Below, in pieces: positions 34,419-44,430 of a stretch of DNA of 64,000 nt. The stretch is taken from the NCBI RefSeq assembly GCF_900109615.1, contig NZ_FOIX01000002.1, positions 310,001-374,000 on the forward strand, in the 5' to 3' direction. The notes below the pieces were generated by a model that saw nothing but the letters and a program-made list of their open reading frames with translations, made no database searches and was not told the origin of the DNA. Source of the DNA: Kaistella antarctica (lineage in GTDB: Bacteria; Bacteroidota; Bacteroidia; Flavobacteriales; Weeksellaceae). The first letter of the stretch is position 1. The number at the start of each line of letters is the position of its first letter. A program made the position numbers and the translations under genes.

Positions 34419-36104
34419 ATGTCAAATCTTTGGAGAACCAAACCCCTGAGTCAACTTATGTCAGAATCTGACGAGACTTCGGATGGATTGAAAAAAACAT
34501 TGTCTGCTGCGTCTCTCGTTGCGTTGGGAATCGGTGCAATTATTGGCGCTGGACTTTTCTCAATTACTGGAATCGCAGCTGCCAATTATGCCGGACCTGG
34601 AATCATGATTTCCTTTATCATCGCAGCTATTGGCTGTGCGTTCGCAGGTTTATGTTATGCGGAATTCGCCTCAATGATTCCTGTGGCTGGGAGCGCATAT
34701 ACTTATTCTTACGCTACGATGGGCGAATTTATCGCCTGGATTATCGGTTGGGATTTGGTGCTTGAATATGCAGTTGGATCTGCGACTGTAGCTTCAAGTT
34801 GGTCGGGATATCTCAGTAAATTCATGTCGAGTTTTGGAGTTTCGCTTCCCCATAGTTTAATGATGACGCCGTTTGACAGTTATACGGTAGACGGAGTAAT
34901 GCATAGTGGCTTGATTAATCTACCAGCCGTTTTTATCGTAACCGTCATGTCACTGGTTTTAATTAAAGGAACCAGTGAATCAGCTTTTGTAAATACCTTA
35001 ATTGTGATTCTTAAAGTTGCCATCGTAATTATATTCATTGTTGTAGGTTGGAAATACGTAAAAGCAGAAAATCTTACGCCACTTATTCCAGCAAATACCG
35101 GTAAGTTCGGAGAATATGGCTGGTCCGGAATTATTAGGGCCGCGGCCGTCGTCTTCTTTGCCTATATTGGTTTCGATGCGGTTTCAACGGCTGCACAGGA
35201 AACCAAAAACCCGAAAAAGGCAATGCCCATCGGAATTATGGGTTCGCTTCTGATTTGTACTGTTCTTTATATAATTTTCGCTTACGTAATGGTAGGTGTT
35301 GTTAATTACAAAGCCTTTACCGCTGGTGGCGGTGGCGATCATTTAGCGCCGGTTGCAATTGCGATTGAAGCGATGGGTGACGTTGTGAATGGGACCGTTG
35401 TTCCTGCTTACCCTTGGTTGAATACCACGATTATTTTAGCGATTCTCTTAGGATATGCTTCGGTGATTTTAGTAATGTTAATGGGACAAAGCCGGGTATT
35501 CTATTCGATGAGTAAAGATGGTCTATTGCCAAAAGTGTTTAGCGAAGTTCACCCGAAATTTAGAACTCCTTATAAGTCAAACCTTTTCTTCTTGGTTTTC
35601 GTGAGTTTATTTGCGGCCTTTGTACCGGGAAGAGTAGTAGGAGAAATGACCAGTATTGGAACTCTGTTCGCCTTTATTTTAGTTTGTGCGGGAGTTTTGG
35701 TGATGCGCAGAACGCAGCCAGACGCGCCACGTGCGTTTAGAACGCCACTCGTTCCCTTAATTCCAGTATTAGGAATTCTGGTATGTTTAGGAATGATGGT
35801 TTTCTTACCATTTGATACCTGGATTCGTTTGGTATGTTGGATGATGATCGGCCTGGATGTTTACCTATATCGCGGAATTAAAAACTCCTTCTTAGGAAAA
35901 GCAAATAATACGACCAATGATCCTAAAAACTACAGTGTAACTGCCATTTCTGGTGTTTTCTTAACGGTGCTTTTAGCCGTATTGGCTTACTTGCATCATC
36001 AAAATGCTGAGGTTGATGACAGCGGATTAATCATGTTCTCAGTAGTGATGATTATAGCGCACACTATCTTATACGGATATTATATGATTAAGTATAGAAA
36101 ATAA
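34419..36104 (+). CDS. APC-superfamily amino-acid permease
   Basis: A 561-residue inner-membrane transporter of the cationic amino-acid/CAT-like branch, with about 12-14 TM helices. The TM1 substrate-binding break is GIGAIIGAGLFSITG, and the later segment FFAYIGFDAVSTAAQETKNPKKAMPIGI is typical of the CAT/ApcT group. Uptake or exchange of amino acids is predicted; the substrate cannot be read. It is monocistronic with a terminator directly after it. Confidence 0.92.
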   Translation: MSNLWRTKPLSQLMSESDETSDGLKKTLSAASLVALGIGAIIGAGLFSITGIAAANYAGPGIMISFIIAAIGCAFAGLCYAEFASMIPVAGSAYTYSYATMGEFIAWIIGWDLVLEYAVGSATVASSWSGYLSKFMSSFGVSLPHSLMMTPFDSYTVDGVMHSGLINLPAVFIVTVMSLVLIKGTSESAFVNTLIVILKVAIVIIFIVVGWKYVKAENLTPLIPANTGKFGEYGWSGIIRAAAVVFFAYIGFDAVSTAAQETKNPKKAMPIGIMGSLLICTVLYIIFAYVMVGVVNYKAFTAGGGGDHLAPVAIAIEAMGDVVNGTVVPAYPWLNTTIILAILLGYASVILVMLMGQSRVFYSMSKDGLLPKVFSEVHPKFRTPYKSNLFFLVFVSLFAAFVPGRVVGEMTSIGTLFAFILVCAGVLVMRRTQPDAPRAFRTPLVPLIPVLGILVCLGMMVFLPFDTWIRLVCWMMIGLDVYLYRGIKNSFLGKANNTTNDPKNYSVTAISGVFLTVLLAVLAYLHHQNAEVDDSGLIMFSVVMIIAHTILYGYYMIKYRK

Positions 36105-36124
36105 TTTTTAAATAAAACATAAAG

Positions 36125-36156
36125 TTTCCCGTCAATTATGGCGGGAAATTTTTATT
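36125..36156 (+). terminator. Terminator after the permease gene
   Basis: TTTCCCG / CGGGAAA stem with a 10-base loop, then a T-rich tail. The tail doubles as the promoter region of the next gene. Confidence 0.85.
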
Positions 36157-36160
36157 TTTG
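36153..36160 (+). promoter_or_regulatory. -7 element embedded in the terminator tail
   Basis: TATTTTTG lies in the T-tract of the preceding terminator, 16 bp before the ATG at 36177. Confidence 0.5.
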
Positions 36161-36176
36161 AATACATTTAAATGAT

Positions 36177-37202
36177 ATGAATAGACTAAAGTGTTTCCTC
36201 TTTCTTGTCCTCTTTTCAAATTTTTACTTCGCTCAGAAGGTTGAATTTCAAACATTATTAAAGGATGATATTTCCATTCGTGCCCTTCAGCTTTATGATG
36301 GAAAAGTTTGGTACTCGGGCACCGATTCAAAATTCGGTTTTGTCAGTTTAAAAGATTCAGCTAACAAAAAGCAGCTGAGATTATCTGATGAAAAGTTAGA
36401 GTTCCGGACTTTAGCGCAGGACAGTAAATACTTTTACACGATTAATATTTTGAGTCCAGCTTTCTTATTTAAAATTAATAAAAAGAACCTCAATTTTTCA
36501 ATTCAAAAAACAGTCAGTACAAAAACCGCTTTCTTTGATGCCTTCATTTTTGATAAATTCAATAGAGGAATTGCAATTAGTGATCCCAATGAAGCTGGTA
36601 GTGCAAATCCTTTAATTTTTTATTCTGGCAGACCTTCGAAAGATAAGGTTGGTTTCCCAAAATATTTTCCCGGAGAAGCCCATTTTGCAGCGAGTAATAC
36701 GAACATTTCTACGAAAGATGGTAAAGGGTGGATTGCAACGGGCGGTATGAGAGCCAGAATTTTTAAATTTTCCTGGAACAATCCCTTTACGTGGGTAGCA
36801 TTCGAAACTCCTTTCATTCAAGGAACGGCCTCAACAGGAATTTATTCCATCGATTTCTACGATAAAAACTTCGGCATCGCCGTTGGCGGAGATTACACTA
36901 AGCAAGCCGAAAACATCAACAATATCGCGACGACAAACGATGGCGGAAAAACCTGGCAAATTCAAGCTTCTGGAAAAAATGGCGGTTATAAAACCTGCGT
37001 CAAGTTTCGTCCGAAATCGAAAGGAAAAGACATCATCGCCGTGGGAGACCAGAACATCGAATTTTCAAATGACTACGGAAAAACCTGGAAAACTATTTCC
37101 GAGGAAAAAGGTTTATATGTGTGCAACTGGGTTGACGAAAACACTTTAGTGTTTGGCGGAAAAAATAGGATTGTTAAAATGAAAATAGCTGCCGATTTTT
37201 AG
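36177..37202 (+). CDS. Secreted beta-propeller (YCF48/BNR-like) protein
   Basis: A 341-residue protein with a signal peptide (1-19, ending NFYFAQ). Repeated propeller-blade motifs are visible (GIAVGGDYT, TTNDGGKTWQ, FSNDYGKTWKT), as in photosystem-assembly YCF48-like or sialidase/BNR proteins. Asp-box copies lie near the C-terminus. No T9SS tail is seen, so it is periplasmic or outer-membrane associated. Enzymatic activity cannot be assigned. Confidence 0.8.
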   Translation: MNRLKCFLFLVLFSNFYFAQKVEFQTLLKDDISIRALQLYDGKVWYSGTDSKFGFVSLKDSANKKQLRLSDEKLEFRTLAQDSKYFYTINILSPAFLFKINKKNLNFSIQKTVSTKTAFFDAFIFDKFNRGIAISDPNEAGSANPLIFYSGRPSKDKVGFPKYFPGEAHFAASNTNISTKDGKGWIATGGMRARIFKFSWNNPFTWVAFETPFIQGTASTGIYSIDFYDKNFGIAVGGDYTKQAENINNIATTNDGGKTWQIQASGKNGGYKTCVKFRPKSKGKDIIAVGDQNIEFSNDYGKTWKTISEEKGLYVCNWVDENTLVFGGKNRIVKMKIAADF

Positions 37203-37300
37203 TGATCTTTTTATTTGAATCAGACTCTGTAAACTGCCAAAACTCATCTTCCATATTCACAACTTCTATGTCATTATTCGACCACTCCTAACTTATTTTG

Positions 37301-37308
37301 TATTTTTG
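37301..37308 (+). promoter_or_regulatory. -7 element of hemN
   Basis: TATTTTTG followed by CA, the common extended flavobacterial -7 form, 53 bp before the hemN ATG. Confidence 0.55.
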
Positions 37309-37361
37309 CAAAACGAAATTTCAAAATGAATTTCAGAAATCTTTGTAATAATTAGTAAGAA

Positions 37362-38720
37362 ATGAATTCTTTAATCGATAAATATAATATTCCGGGACCT
37401 CGATATACTTCTTATCCAACCGTTCCTTTTTGGGAAGACAATAGTTTCTCTAGTGATCATTGGCAACAATCTGTTCTAAAAACTTTCAACGCGACCAATG
37501 ATTCGGAAGGGATTTCAATTTATATTCACTTACCATTTTGTGAGCAACTGTGTACATTTTGTGCCTGCCACAAACGGATTACCAAACAACATTCGGTAGA
37601 AACTCCCTATTTAGAATCTGTTTTAAAAGAGTTCGATTTATATATTAAGTTATTCGGTAGAACTCCAAAAATCAAAGAACTTCATTTAGGTGGCGGCACA
37701 CCCACTTTTTTCTCTCCTGAGAACTTACGCCTTTTGTTAGAAGGTATTTTTGCGAAATCAGAAATTGCTGAAAATCCAGAATTTTCTTTTGAAGGTCATC
37801 CCAACAATACGACCAAAGAACATTTGCAGACTTTATATGATCTAGGTTTTCGCCGGGCAAGTTTTGGCGTACAGGATTATGATCCCAAAGTTCAGAAAGC
37901 AATAAATCGAATTCAGCCTTTTGAAAATGTAAAAAATGTAACGGAATGGGCCAGAGAAATTGGTTACAAAGGAGTTTCACATGATTTGGTTTTCGGTCTA
38001 CCATTTCACACTTGGGAGAAAATGGAATATACAATTCGTAAAACTTTAGAACTAAAACCAGATCGTTTGGCGTTCTATTCTTACGCGCACGTGCCTTGGA
38101 TTAAAGGCGTTGGACAACGTGGTTTCGACGAAAATGATTTGCCAAGCGGCGAAGAAAAAAGACGACTGTACGAAAATGGAAAAAGATTATTGGAGGAATT
38201 AGGATACATTGAAGTGGGGATGGATCACTTTGCTTTGGAACATGACGATCTTTATCAGTCAATGGTTTCTGGCGATATTCACCGAAACTTTATGGGATAT
38301 TCTTCCAGCAAAACGCAATTGATGGTTGGTCTGGGCATGTCGTCAATTTCGGATTCCTGGTATGCTTTTGCACAAAATGAAAAAAGCGTAGAAGAATATC
38401 AGAGAATCGTAGATCAGGGAATTATTCCAGTCGTGAAAGGTCACGTTTTAAATGAAGAAGATTTGGTTATCAGACAGCATATCCTAAATTTAATGTGCCG
38501 CTTAGAAACTTCTTGGGATTTACAAACCAGTTTCCCCGAAATTGAAAACGCTTTAGAATCCTTAAAAGAAATGGAAGCTGATGGCTTGGTAGAAATTTCC
38601 GAAAACACTATAAAAATCACTGACAAAGGCCGCGCCTTTACACGAAATGTCGCCATGACATTTGACTTAAGAATGATGCGAAACAAACCTGAAACCAGGA
38701 TTTTTTCAATGACAATATAA
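37362..38720 (+). CDS. hemN: Oxygen-independent coproporphyrinogen III oxidase
   Basis: A 452-residue radical-SAM enzyme that makes protoporphyrinogen IX for haem without oxygen. The 4Fe-4S motif is Cys60-x3-Cys64-x2-Cys67 followed by Cys69 (CEQLCTFCAC), the HemN form. SIYIHLPFC, HLGGGTPTF and the C-terminal HemN domain with RQHILNLMC are visible. Full length. It is monocistronic, with a strong terminator. No GTnAC box is seen upstream despite the common Fnr control of hemN elsewhere. Confidence 0.96.
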   Translation: MNSLIDKYNIPGPRYTSYPTVPFWEDNSFSSDHWQQSVLKTFNATNDSEGISIYIHLPFCEQLCTFCACHKRITKQHSVETPYLESVLKEFDLYIKLFGRTPKIKELHLGGGTPTFFSPENLRLLLEGIFAKSEIAENPEFSFEGHPNNTTKEHLQTLYDLGFRRASFGVQDYDPKVQKAINRIQPFENVKNVTEWAREIGYKGVSHDLVFGLPFHTWEKMEYTIRKTLELKPDRLAFYSYAHVPWIKGVGQRGFDENDLPSGEEKRRLYENGKRLLEELGYIEVGMDHFALEHDDLYQSMVSGDIHRNFMGYSSSKTQLMVGLGMSSISDSWYAFAQNEKSVEEYQRIVDQGIIPVVKGHVLNEEDLVIRQHILNLMCRLETSWDLQTSFPEIENALESLKEMEADGLVEISENTIKITDKGRAFTRNVAMTFDLRMMRNKPETRIFSMTI

Positions 38721-38723
38721 TAG

Positions 38724-38754
38724 AAAGCGACTTTAACGAGTCGCTTTTTTTTTT
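38724..38754 (+). terminator. Terminator after hemN
   Basis: AAAGCGACT / AGTCGCTTT perfect 9-bp stem with a 6-base loop and a long T-run. Confidence 0.93.
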
Positions 38755-38906
38755 GCTTTAAAATTGATTCGAAGTTTCCCGCAAAGTTTAAAACTTGATT
38801 GTTTTGGTTGGTCTCGCTGAGATTTTACTATCTTTATAAAAGAACTTCTATTTGATAGAATTCTCTTCAACGCAATCAATTTTTAATTACTTTAATAGAA
38901 TTCTTT

Positions 38907-39416
38907 ATGACAATAATGAACAGCACCGTGGCTGATATTCCCGAAATTTTTAGACTGTATAAATTAGCGACTGATTATCAGAAAATCACTTTTCCCGGAA
39001 ATCTCTGGCCAGAATTTGACCAAGATTTTATTAAGACTGAAGTTCTTGAAAACAGACAGTTTAAATTAGTCATTGATGATCAAATCGCCTGCATTTGGGC
39101 GATCACTTATAACGACGTGCAAATCTGGGAAGAAAAGGAAAATGATGATTCTATTTATCTTCACCGAATTGCCACAAATCCTGATTTTAGAGGAAATAAC
39201 TTTGTACAGATCATTGCGAACTGGTCAAAAGCTTTTGCCAAAGAAGAACATAAAAAATTTATTAGGATGGATACTTGCGGACAAAATGATCGCCTAATCA
39301 ACCATTATAAAAATTGCGGCTTTAATTTTCTAGGGATGAAAAAGTTAAAAAATTCTGCGGGATTACAAGCTCATTATCAAGATGCTGACGTTTGCTATTT
39401 TGAGATCCAACTATAA
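38907..39416 (+). CDS. GNAT-family N-acetyltransferase
   Basis: A 169-residue protein with the GNAT fold pattern: N-terminal NSTVADIPEIFRLYKLA, the strand IYLHRIATNPDFRGNN with the acetyl-CoA loop, and the late DTCGQNDRLINHYKNCGF. It is predicted to acetylate a small molecule or amine; substrate unknown. Internal starts at residues 1 and 4 (MTIM) are equally possible. It is alone between terminator-bounded genes. Confidence 0.85.
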   Translation: MTIMNSTVADIPEIFRLYKLATDYQKITFPGNLWPEFDQDFIKTEVLENRQFKLVIDDQIACIWAITYNDVQIWEEKENDDSIYLHRIATNPDFRGNNFVQIIANWSKAFAKEEHKKFIRMDTCGQNDRLINHYKNCGFNFLGMKKLKNSAGLQAHYQDADVCYFEIQL

Positions 39417-39487
39417 AAGATGTTTATAACTAAAAGCAAGAGATTGTTTTATGTCCTATTCTAAAATATAATTTAATTCTAAACTTA

Positions 39488-40444
39488 ATGATTGATTTTA
39501 TAGGTGACATCCACGGGCATGCAGATAAATTGGAAGAATTACTCCAGAAGTTGGGTTATTCAAAACCAAATAACTTCTACGTTCATTCCAATCCAAATAG
39601 AACCGTTTTGTTCGTTGGTGATTATATCGATAGAGGTCCGAAAATCAGAGAGACTTTAGAAATCGTAAAATCAATGGTTGACAATGGATCTGCGATCGCG
39701 TTGATGGGAAATCACGAATACAACGCACTTTGTTTTCATTACCAGGAAACTGATGGTGGCCATCTGCGCAAACATTTGATTAAAAATATTGTGCAACATT
39801 ACAAAACGCTTAAGCAATTTCAAAATCGACAGGTGGAATATGAAGCATATCTGGAATGGTTTAAAACGTTGCCGCTCTTTTACGAGACTAAGGAATTTAG
39901 AGCCGTTCATGCCTGCTGGGATGAAAAAACAATTGATTTTCTGAAGACGAAATTAGTGAACAATCGCTTGACAGATGATTTAATTATTGAGTCGGTAAAA
40001 AAAGGAACAGAGCTAAATGAAGCCATCGAACAAACTTTAAAAGGAAAAGAAATTGAATTGCCGCAAGGGTTATCGTTCGACGATAAAGATGGCACAAACC
40101 GAAATGAAATCAGAATTAAATGGTGGGAAGATCCTGCGGAAATGACTTATAGAGCAATCAGTGTTGAACCTTTGGAAAATCTCCCTGAAACTAAAATAGA
40201 TTTAAGTCTTTTGAAAAGTAAAGACTTTTATAATGAAGAGCAGAAACCTGTTTTCTTTGGTCATTATTGGCTGAAAGGTAAACCACTTTTGAAAAGAGAA
40301 AATATTTGCTGTTTAGATTATAGTGTTGCAAAAGAAGGTTATTTGGTGGCGTATAGTTTTGACGGAGAACACCATTTAACCGATAGCAACTTAACTTTTG
40401 TTTCCAATTCTAAAAAGGATTTAGCTTTTTCTCGTAAAGTTTAA
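39488..40444 (+). CDS. Calcineurin-like metallophosphoesterase
   Basis: A 318-residue cytoplasmic phosphoesterase of the PrpE/ApaH/PP1-like group. The metal motifs are in order: GDIHGH (6-11), GDYIDRG (44-50), GNHEYN (74-79), and later HACWDE and FGHYW. Substrates in this family range from phosphoproteins to diadenosine polyphosphates. It is full length. No neighbour narrows the role. Confidence 0.9.
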   Translation: MIDFIGDIHGHADKLEELLQKLGYSKPNNFYVHSNPNRTVLFVGDYIDRGPKIRETLEIVKSMVDNGSAIALMGNHEYNALCFHYQETDGGHLRKHLIKNIVQHYKTLKQFQNRQVEYEAYLEWFKTLPLFYETKEFRAVHACWDEKTIDFLKTKLVNNRLTDDLIIESVKKGTELNEAIEQTLKGKEIELPQGLSFDDKDGTNRNEIRIKWWEDPAEMTYRAISVEPLENLPETKIDLSLLKSKDFYNEEQKPVFFGHYWLKGKPLLKRENICCLDYSVAKEGYLVAYSFDGEHHLTDSNLTFVSNSKKDLAFSRKV

Positions 40445-40491
40445 ATCTCTTTAAGTTCTGAAGTAATTTTCTAAAATATAAAAAAGCAAAA

Positions 40492-41193
40492 ATGCAGAAC
40501 CTTGACAATTATCTCGACACTCATTACATTCATCGCAGCAATTGGTTACGGGCGGCAGTTCTTGGGGCGAATGATGGAATAATTTCAGTTTCCAGTTTAG
40601 CAATTGGAGTCGCGGCGGCCAGTTCCACGACCTATCCTGTTGTTTTGGCAACGGTTGCTGCGTTGGTAGCCGGTGCTTTGTCCATGGCGGCGGGAGAATA
40701 CGTTTCGGTTAGTTCTCAGACCGATATCGAAACTGCGGATATTGAACGGGAAAGACAGGAGCTTTTAGAAATGCCCGAGGAAGAACTAAAGATGCTGGCG
40801 AAAATTTATGAACAAAGAGGTTTGAAAAAAGAAACTGCTATGCAGGTGGCACTCGAAATGACAGCGTCAGATGCTTTAGGAGCGCATGTTCGTGATGAGT
40901 TGGGGATTAACGAAATCAGTCAGGCAAATCCGATTCAGGCGGCCTTGGCTTCTGGAAGCGCGTTTATCGCCGGTGGAATTTTGCCTCTTTTGGTCGTTCT
41001 TTTTGCGCCACTCAAAGGAATGGAGTACTGGCTCTATGGTTTCACGATTATTTCTCTGATTTTATTAGGAGCGTTGGCTGCAAAGACAGGCGGTTCCAGC
41101 ATTGCAAAAGCTATTTTGAGAGTGACGGTTTGGGGAACAATTGCGATGGGATTATCAGCCTTGGTCGGCTATCTTTTTGGCATTAATGTTTAA
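40492..41193 (+). CDS. VIT1/CCC1-family metal transporter
   Basis: A 233-residue membrane protein of the VIT (vacuolar iron transporter, nodulin-21-like) family, with five TM helices and a charged cytoplasmic insert. The signature is ANDGIISVSSLAIGVAAAS and SMAAGEYVSVSSQTD. The Glu-rich metal-binding insert IERERQELLEMPEEELK precedes TASDALGAHVRDELG. Fe2+ or Mn2+ efflux is predicted. It is followed on the same strand by chrA after 95 bp. Confidence 0.93.
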   Translation: MQNLDNYLDTHYIHRSNWLRAAVLGANDGIISVSSLAIGVAAASSTTYPVVLATVAALVAGALSMAAGEYVSVSSQTDIETADIERERQELLEMPEEELKMLAKIYEQRGLKKETAMQVALEMTASDALGAHVRDELGINEISQANPIQAALASGSAFIAGGILPLLVVLFAPLKGMEYWLYGFTIISLILLGALAAKTGGSSIAKAILRVTVWGTIAMGLSALVGYLFGINV

Positions 41194-41288
41194 ATGTGGT
41201 GAAAGTTTTCGATCAGAATCTTTTTATTAATCGTGATTTTTAAAAACAACTCTAAACAAATTTGACCAAGAATTGAAAATTTTTATTG

Positions 41289-42419
41289 ATGATGGTTGAG
41301 GGAAACTTAAAAGAGATCGCAAAGCTTTTTCTGAAACTGGGAATTATAGGTTTCGGCGGTCCAGCGGCACATATTGCGATGATGCGCGATGAAGTAGTCG
41401 TGAAAAGAAAATGGTTTACAGAACAGCATTTCTTAGACTTAATCGGCGCTACCAATTTAATTCCGGGTCCGAATAGTACGGAAATGGCTATCCATATCGG
41501 TCACGAAAAAGGCGGTTGGAAAGGGTTGATTATCGCCGGACTTTGTTTTATTTTACCTGCCGTTTTGATCACTGGCATTTTTGCTTGGCTTTATAAAGAG
41601 TTTGGACAACTCCCCGAAGTTCAACCATTTATTTACGGAATAAAACCGGCAATTATCGCAATCATTTTAAGCGCCGTTTATCCTTTAGCAAAAAAATCTT
41701 TGAAATCAATAGAGTTAGGGATTATCGGACTCGCGGTTCTAATTGGCTCACTCTTAAATTTCTACGAAATATATCTGATGTTTGGCGCCGGATTTATCGC
41801 CTTATTTCTGGCCTACTTTAGAAATAATAAATTAAAAAACATTAATAGTTTTCTACCGTTTACCTTTCTTGAAATCTTAAATGCCGGTTTTCTGTCGGCT
41901 ACCAATTCAAAGCTCTTTTGGATATTTTTGAAAATTGGCGCTATACTTTACGGGAGCGGTTATGTTCTTTTTGCTTTTATAGATACCGAACTGGTTTCAA
42001 CTGGAATTATTACTCGCCAACAATTAATAGATGCCATCGCCGTCGGACAGTTCACGCCAGGTCCCGTTTTTTCTTCAGTAACATTTATCGGTTACCAAAT
42101 CAATGGACTGTCTGGAGCGGCAATTTCGACGATCGCTATTTTTCTGCCTTCATTTGTGTTTGTGGCTTTCCTGAATCCTCTGGTTAAAAAGATGCGAAGT
42201 TCAGCACTGTTTTCAGCTTTCTTAGATGCTGTAAATGTGGCTTCAGTTGCGATTATCATTTCGGTCTGTTTTGCTATGGGTAAAGATTCGATTACCGACT
42301 GGCGTACAATTTTGATTGCCATATTAAGTATTACCTTAACCTGTAGATTTAGAAGAATTAATAGTGCCTTTATTGTTTTAGGTGGTTCAATTGTAGGGTA
42401 TTTGTTAACCTTATTTTAA
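41289..42419 (+). CDS. chrA: Chromate transporter, long form
   Basis: A 376-residue membrane protein of the CHR family with two homologous halves. The first half has GFGGPAAHIAMM and NLIPGPNSTEMAIHIG. The second half has GSGYVLFAFI and VGQFTPGPVFSSVTFIGY. Two adjacent ATG codons (41289, 41292) can serve as start. CHR proteins confer chromate resistance in some bacteria, but many homologues have other or unknown anion substrates, so the symbol reflects the family rather than tested chromate export. Confidence 0.92.
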   Translation: MMVEGNLKEIAKLFLKLGIIGFGGPAAHIAMMRDEVVVKRKWFTEQHFLDLIGATNLIPGPNSTEMAIHIGHEKGGWKGLIIAGLCFILPAVLITGIFAWLYKEFGQLPEVQPFIYGIKPAIIAIILSAVYPLAKKSLKSIELGIIGLAVLIGSLLNFYEIYLMFGAGFIALFLAYFRNNKLKNINSFLPFTFLEILNAGFLSATNSKLFWIFLKIGAILYGSGYVLFAFIDTELVSTGIITRQQLIDAIAVGQFTPGPVFSSVTFIGYQINGLSGAAISTIAIFLPSFVFVAFLNPLVKKMRSSALFSAFLDAVNVASVAIIISVCFAMGKDSITDWRTILIAILSITLTCRFRRINSAFIVLGGSIVGYLLTLF

Positions 42420-42585
42420 AGACGAAAACTCTAAAATGTTTTAAATTTTTTTGCGACTCACTATTTCTGTGTTCTTCTTAAATACTATTTTAAAGTGGTT
42501 TTAAAACTAATTACTAAACTTCCCGGTAATTATCTTATTTGTGGAAGTGGTTAATTAGTAATAACTTGTGTCGTAAACTTATACT

Positions 42586-44142
42586 ATGAAAACACGATTT
42601 CCTTTTTACGCTTCCCTTATTGCCTTTGTTTTATATTCTTGTAAAACCGTAAACACTTCTTCAACTGTGGTTAAAGATGATGGCAAAATAACAGTCACTT
42701 TTGTTCAAATTAATGATGTCTACGAGATTGCTCCCATGCAAGGCGGCAAAGTCGGTGGTGTCGCGCGCGTAGCAACTTTAAAAAAACAGGAGCTCGCCAA
42801 AAACCCCAATACTATTATGGTGATGGGCGGAGATTTTTTAAGTCCATCCGTTTACAATAGTTTGAAACATGAAGGCAAACGAATTCGCGGCAAACAGATG
42901 GTTGAATCTTTGAATGCTGCCGGTTTAGATTTAGCCGTGTTTGGTAATCATGAATTCGACATTAAAGAAGATGAACTTCAAGACAGAATCAATGAATCAA
43001 CCTTTAAATGGATTGCTTCGAACACTTTTCATCAAACAAAATCTAGCGTCGCTCCTTTTGTAAAAACGAATTCTTCGGGGAAAGAAGCCTTTCCTGAAAC
43101 TTATATCATGGACGTTCAAGATAAAGACGGCACCAAAGCAAAAATCGGTTTTATCGGACTGACCTTACCTTTTAATAAAGCAGATTATGTAAGCTATACC
43201 GATGAATTGGAAGTTGCTGAAAAATTATACAATCAGTTAAAGCTTTCTTGCGATGCTGTTGTGGCGATTACTCATCTTGCCGTGGAACAAGACAGTGTTT
43301 TGGCCCGACGTGTTCCAGGTCTCGCCTTGATTATGGGTGGTCATGAACACGATATGCAGTTCAAAAAAGTGGGCGATATCTATATTACTAAAGCGCACGC
43401 GAACGCCAAGTCGGCTTATGTAAATTATCTAACAATTGACGTGAAAAATAAAACCACATCGGTTGTTCCTGAATTGCGAATGATTGATGCTGAAATTACC
43501 GAAGATCCCGCCACCGCTTTGGTGGTAAAAAAATGGATGGACATTGGTGAAAAGAATTACGAAGCGCTCGGATTTAATGCGCAGCGCGTCATCCGGGAAG
43601 GGGGCGAACCTTTAGATGGTCGCGAAGAAATGATTCGAAGTGGAAAAACTAATCTAACTCGTATCGCAGTTGCAGCCATGGAAAAAGCCGCTCCAACTGC
43701 GGACGTCGTGTTGCTTAATTCTGGGTCAATTCGCGTCGATGATATTCTTCAAATGCCCATTACTGAGTATGATATCATTCGAACTTTACCCTATGGCGGA
43801 TCGATTATGGAAGTTGATATGAAAGGAAGTTTATTGATTAAAACTTTAGAAGCTGGCCGTAATAATGTGGGTTCTGGCGGCTTTCTCCAGTATTCTTCTG
43901 CGGTTAACTATAATCCTGAAACCAAAGTTTGGAGTTTGAAAAACAGTCCTATTATTCCAACTAAATCTTACCATGTTGCCCTGGCCGATTTTTTAATGAC
44001 AGGTGGCGAAGCTAACATGAGCTTTTTGAATAAAGATAATCCAGATATCATTAAGATTTATCCTACGCCAACCAGTTCTGCTGATCTGAGATCTGATTCA
44101 AGATTGGCGATCATTAAATATATGGCAGAACTTGGAAAGTAG
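42586..44142 (+). CDS. 5'-nucleotidase/2',3'-cyclic phosphodiesterase-family lipoprotein
   Basis: A 518-residue surface or periplasmic phosphoesterase. The lipoprotein Cys is Cys19 (LYSC). An N-terminal metallophosphatase domain has QINDVYE, GGDFLSPS, GNHEFD, ITHLAVEQD and GGHEHD. A C-terminal 5'-nucleotidase domain (about 325-500) has LLNSGSIRVD and PYGGSIMEVDMKG. The first motif reads NDVYE where UshA has NDxHG, as seen in one branch of the family. Nucleotide scavenging is the likely role. Confidence 0.92.
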   Translation: MKTRFPFYASLIAFVLYSCKTVNTSSTVVKDDGKITVTFVQINDVYEIAPMQGGKVGGVARVATLKKQELAKNPNTIMVMGGDFLSPSVYNSLKHEGKRIRGKQMVESLNAAGLDLAVFGNHEFDIKEDELQDRINESTFKWIASNTFHQTKSSVAPFVKTNSSGKEAFPETYIMDVQDKDGTKAKIGFIGLTLPFNKADYVSYTDELEVAEKLYNQLKLSCDAVVAITHLAVEQDSVLARRVPGLALIMGGHEHDMQFKKVGDIYITKAHANAKSAYVNYLTIDVKNKTTSVVPELRMIDAEITEDPATALVVKKWMDIGEKNYEALGFNAQRVIREGGEPLDGREEMIRSGKTNLTRIAVAAMEKAAPTADVVLLNSGSIRVDDILQMPITEYDIIRTLPYGGSIMEVDMKGSLLIKTLEAGRNNVGSGGFLQYSSAVNYNPETKVWSLKNSPIIPTKSYHVALADFLMTGGEANMSFLNKDNPDIIKIYPTPTSSADLRSDSRLAIIKYMAELGK

Positions 44143-44188
44143 TTTTTATTCTCGAAGATAAAGTGTTTCACTTTTAAAAGAAATCTAT

Positions 44189-44240
44189 AAAGCTTCTCTG
44201 AAGCTTTTGAATCGTACAGTTTTATTCTGTGCGATTTTTT
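44189..44240 (+). terminator. Two tandem hairpins, the second terminator-like
   Basis: AAAGCTTC / GAAGCTTT around TCT at 44189-44207. It is followed by AATCGTACAG / CTGTGCGATT with a T-run at 44210-44240. The second is a typical intrinsic terminator with one G-U pair. Confidence 0.88.
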
Positions 44241-44430
44241 TATTTTCAAAAAATGAAATGTTTATTTCTCTTATTTCGTCTTTTTATTTAAATTTACTAA
44301 AGGAAATAGTTTTTAATTGGTTTGATTTTTAGCACGTTACCACTGGTGAATTTAAAATCTATCTGCAAAAAAGTAGTTGTGTTGACAAAAATTGAATCCT
44401 TTTAATCGAACTTCAAAAACACACACACAA

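Noticed and set aside
37203..37361. Expected Fnr-type box upstream of hemN
   Set aside because: No GTnAC-N4-GTnAC is found 33 bp from the TATTTTTG element or elsewhere in this spacer.
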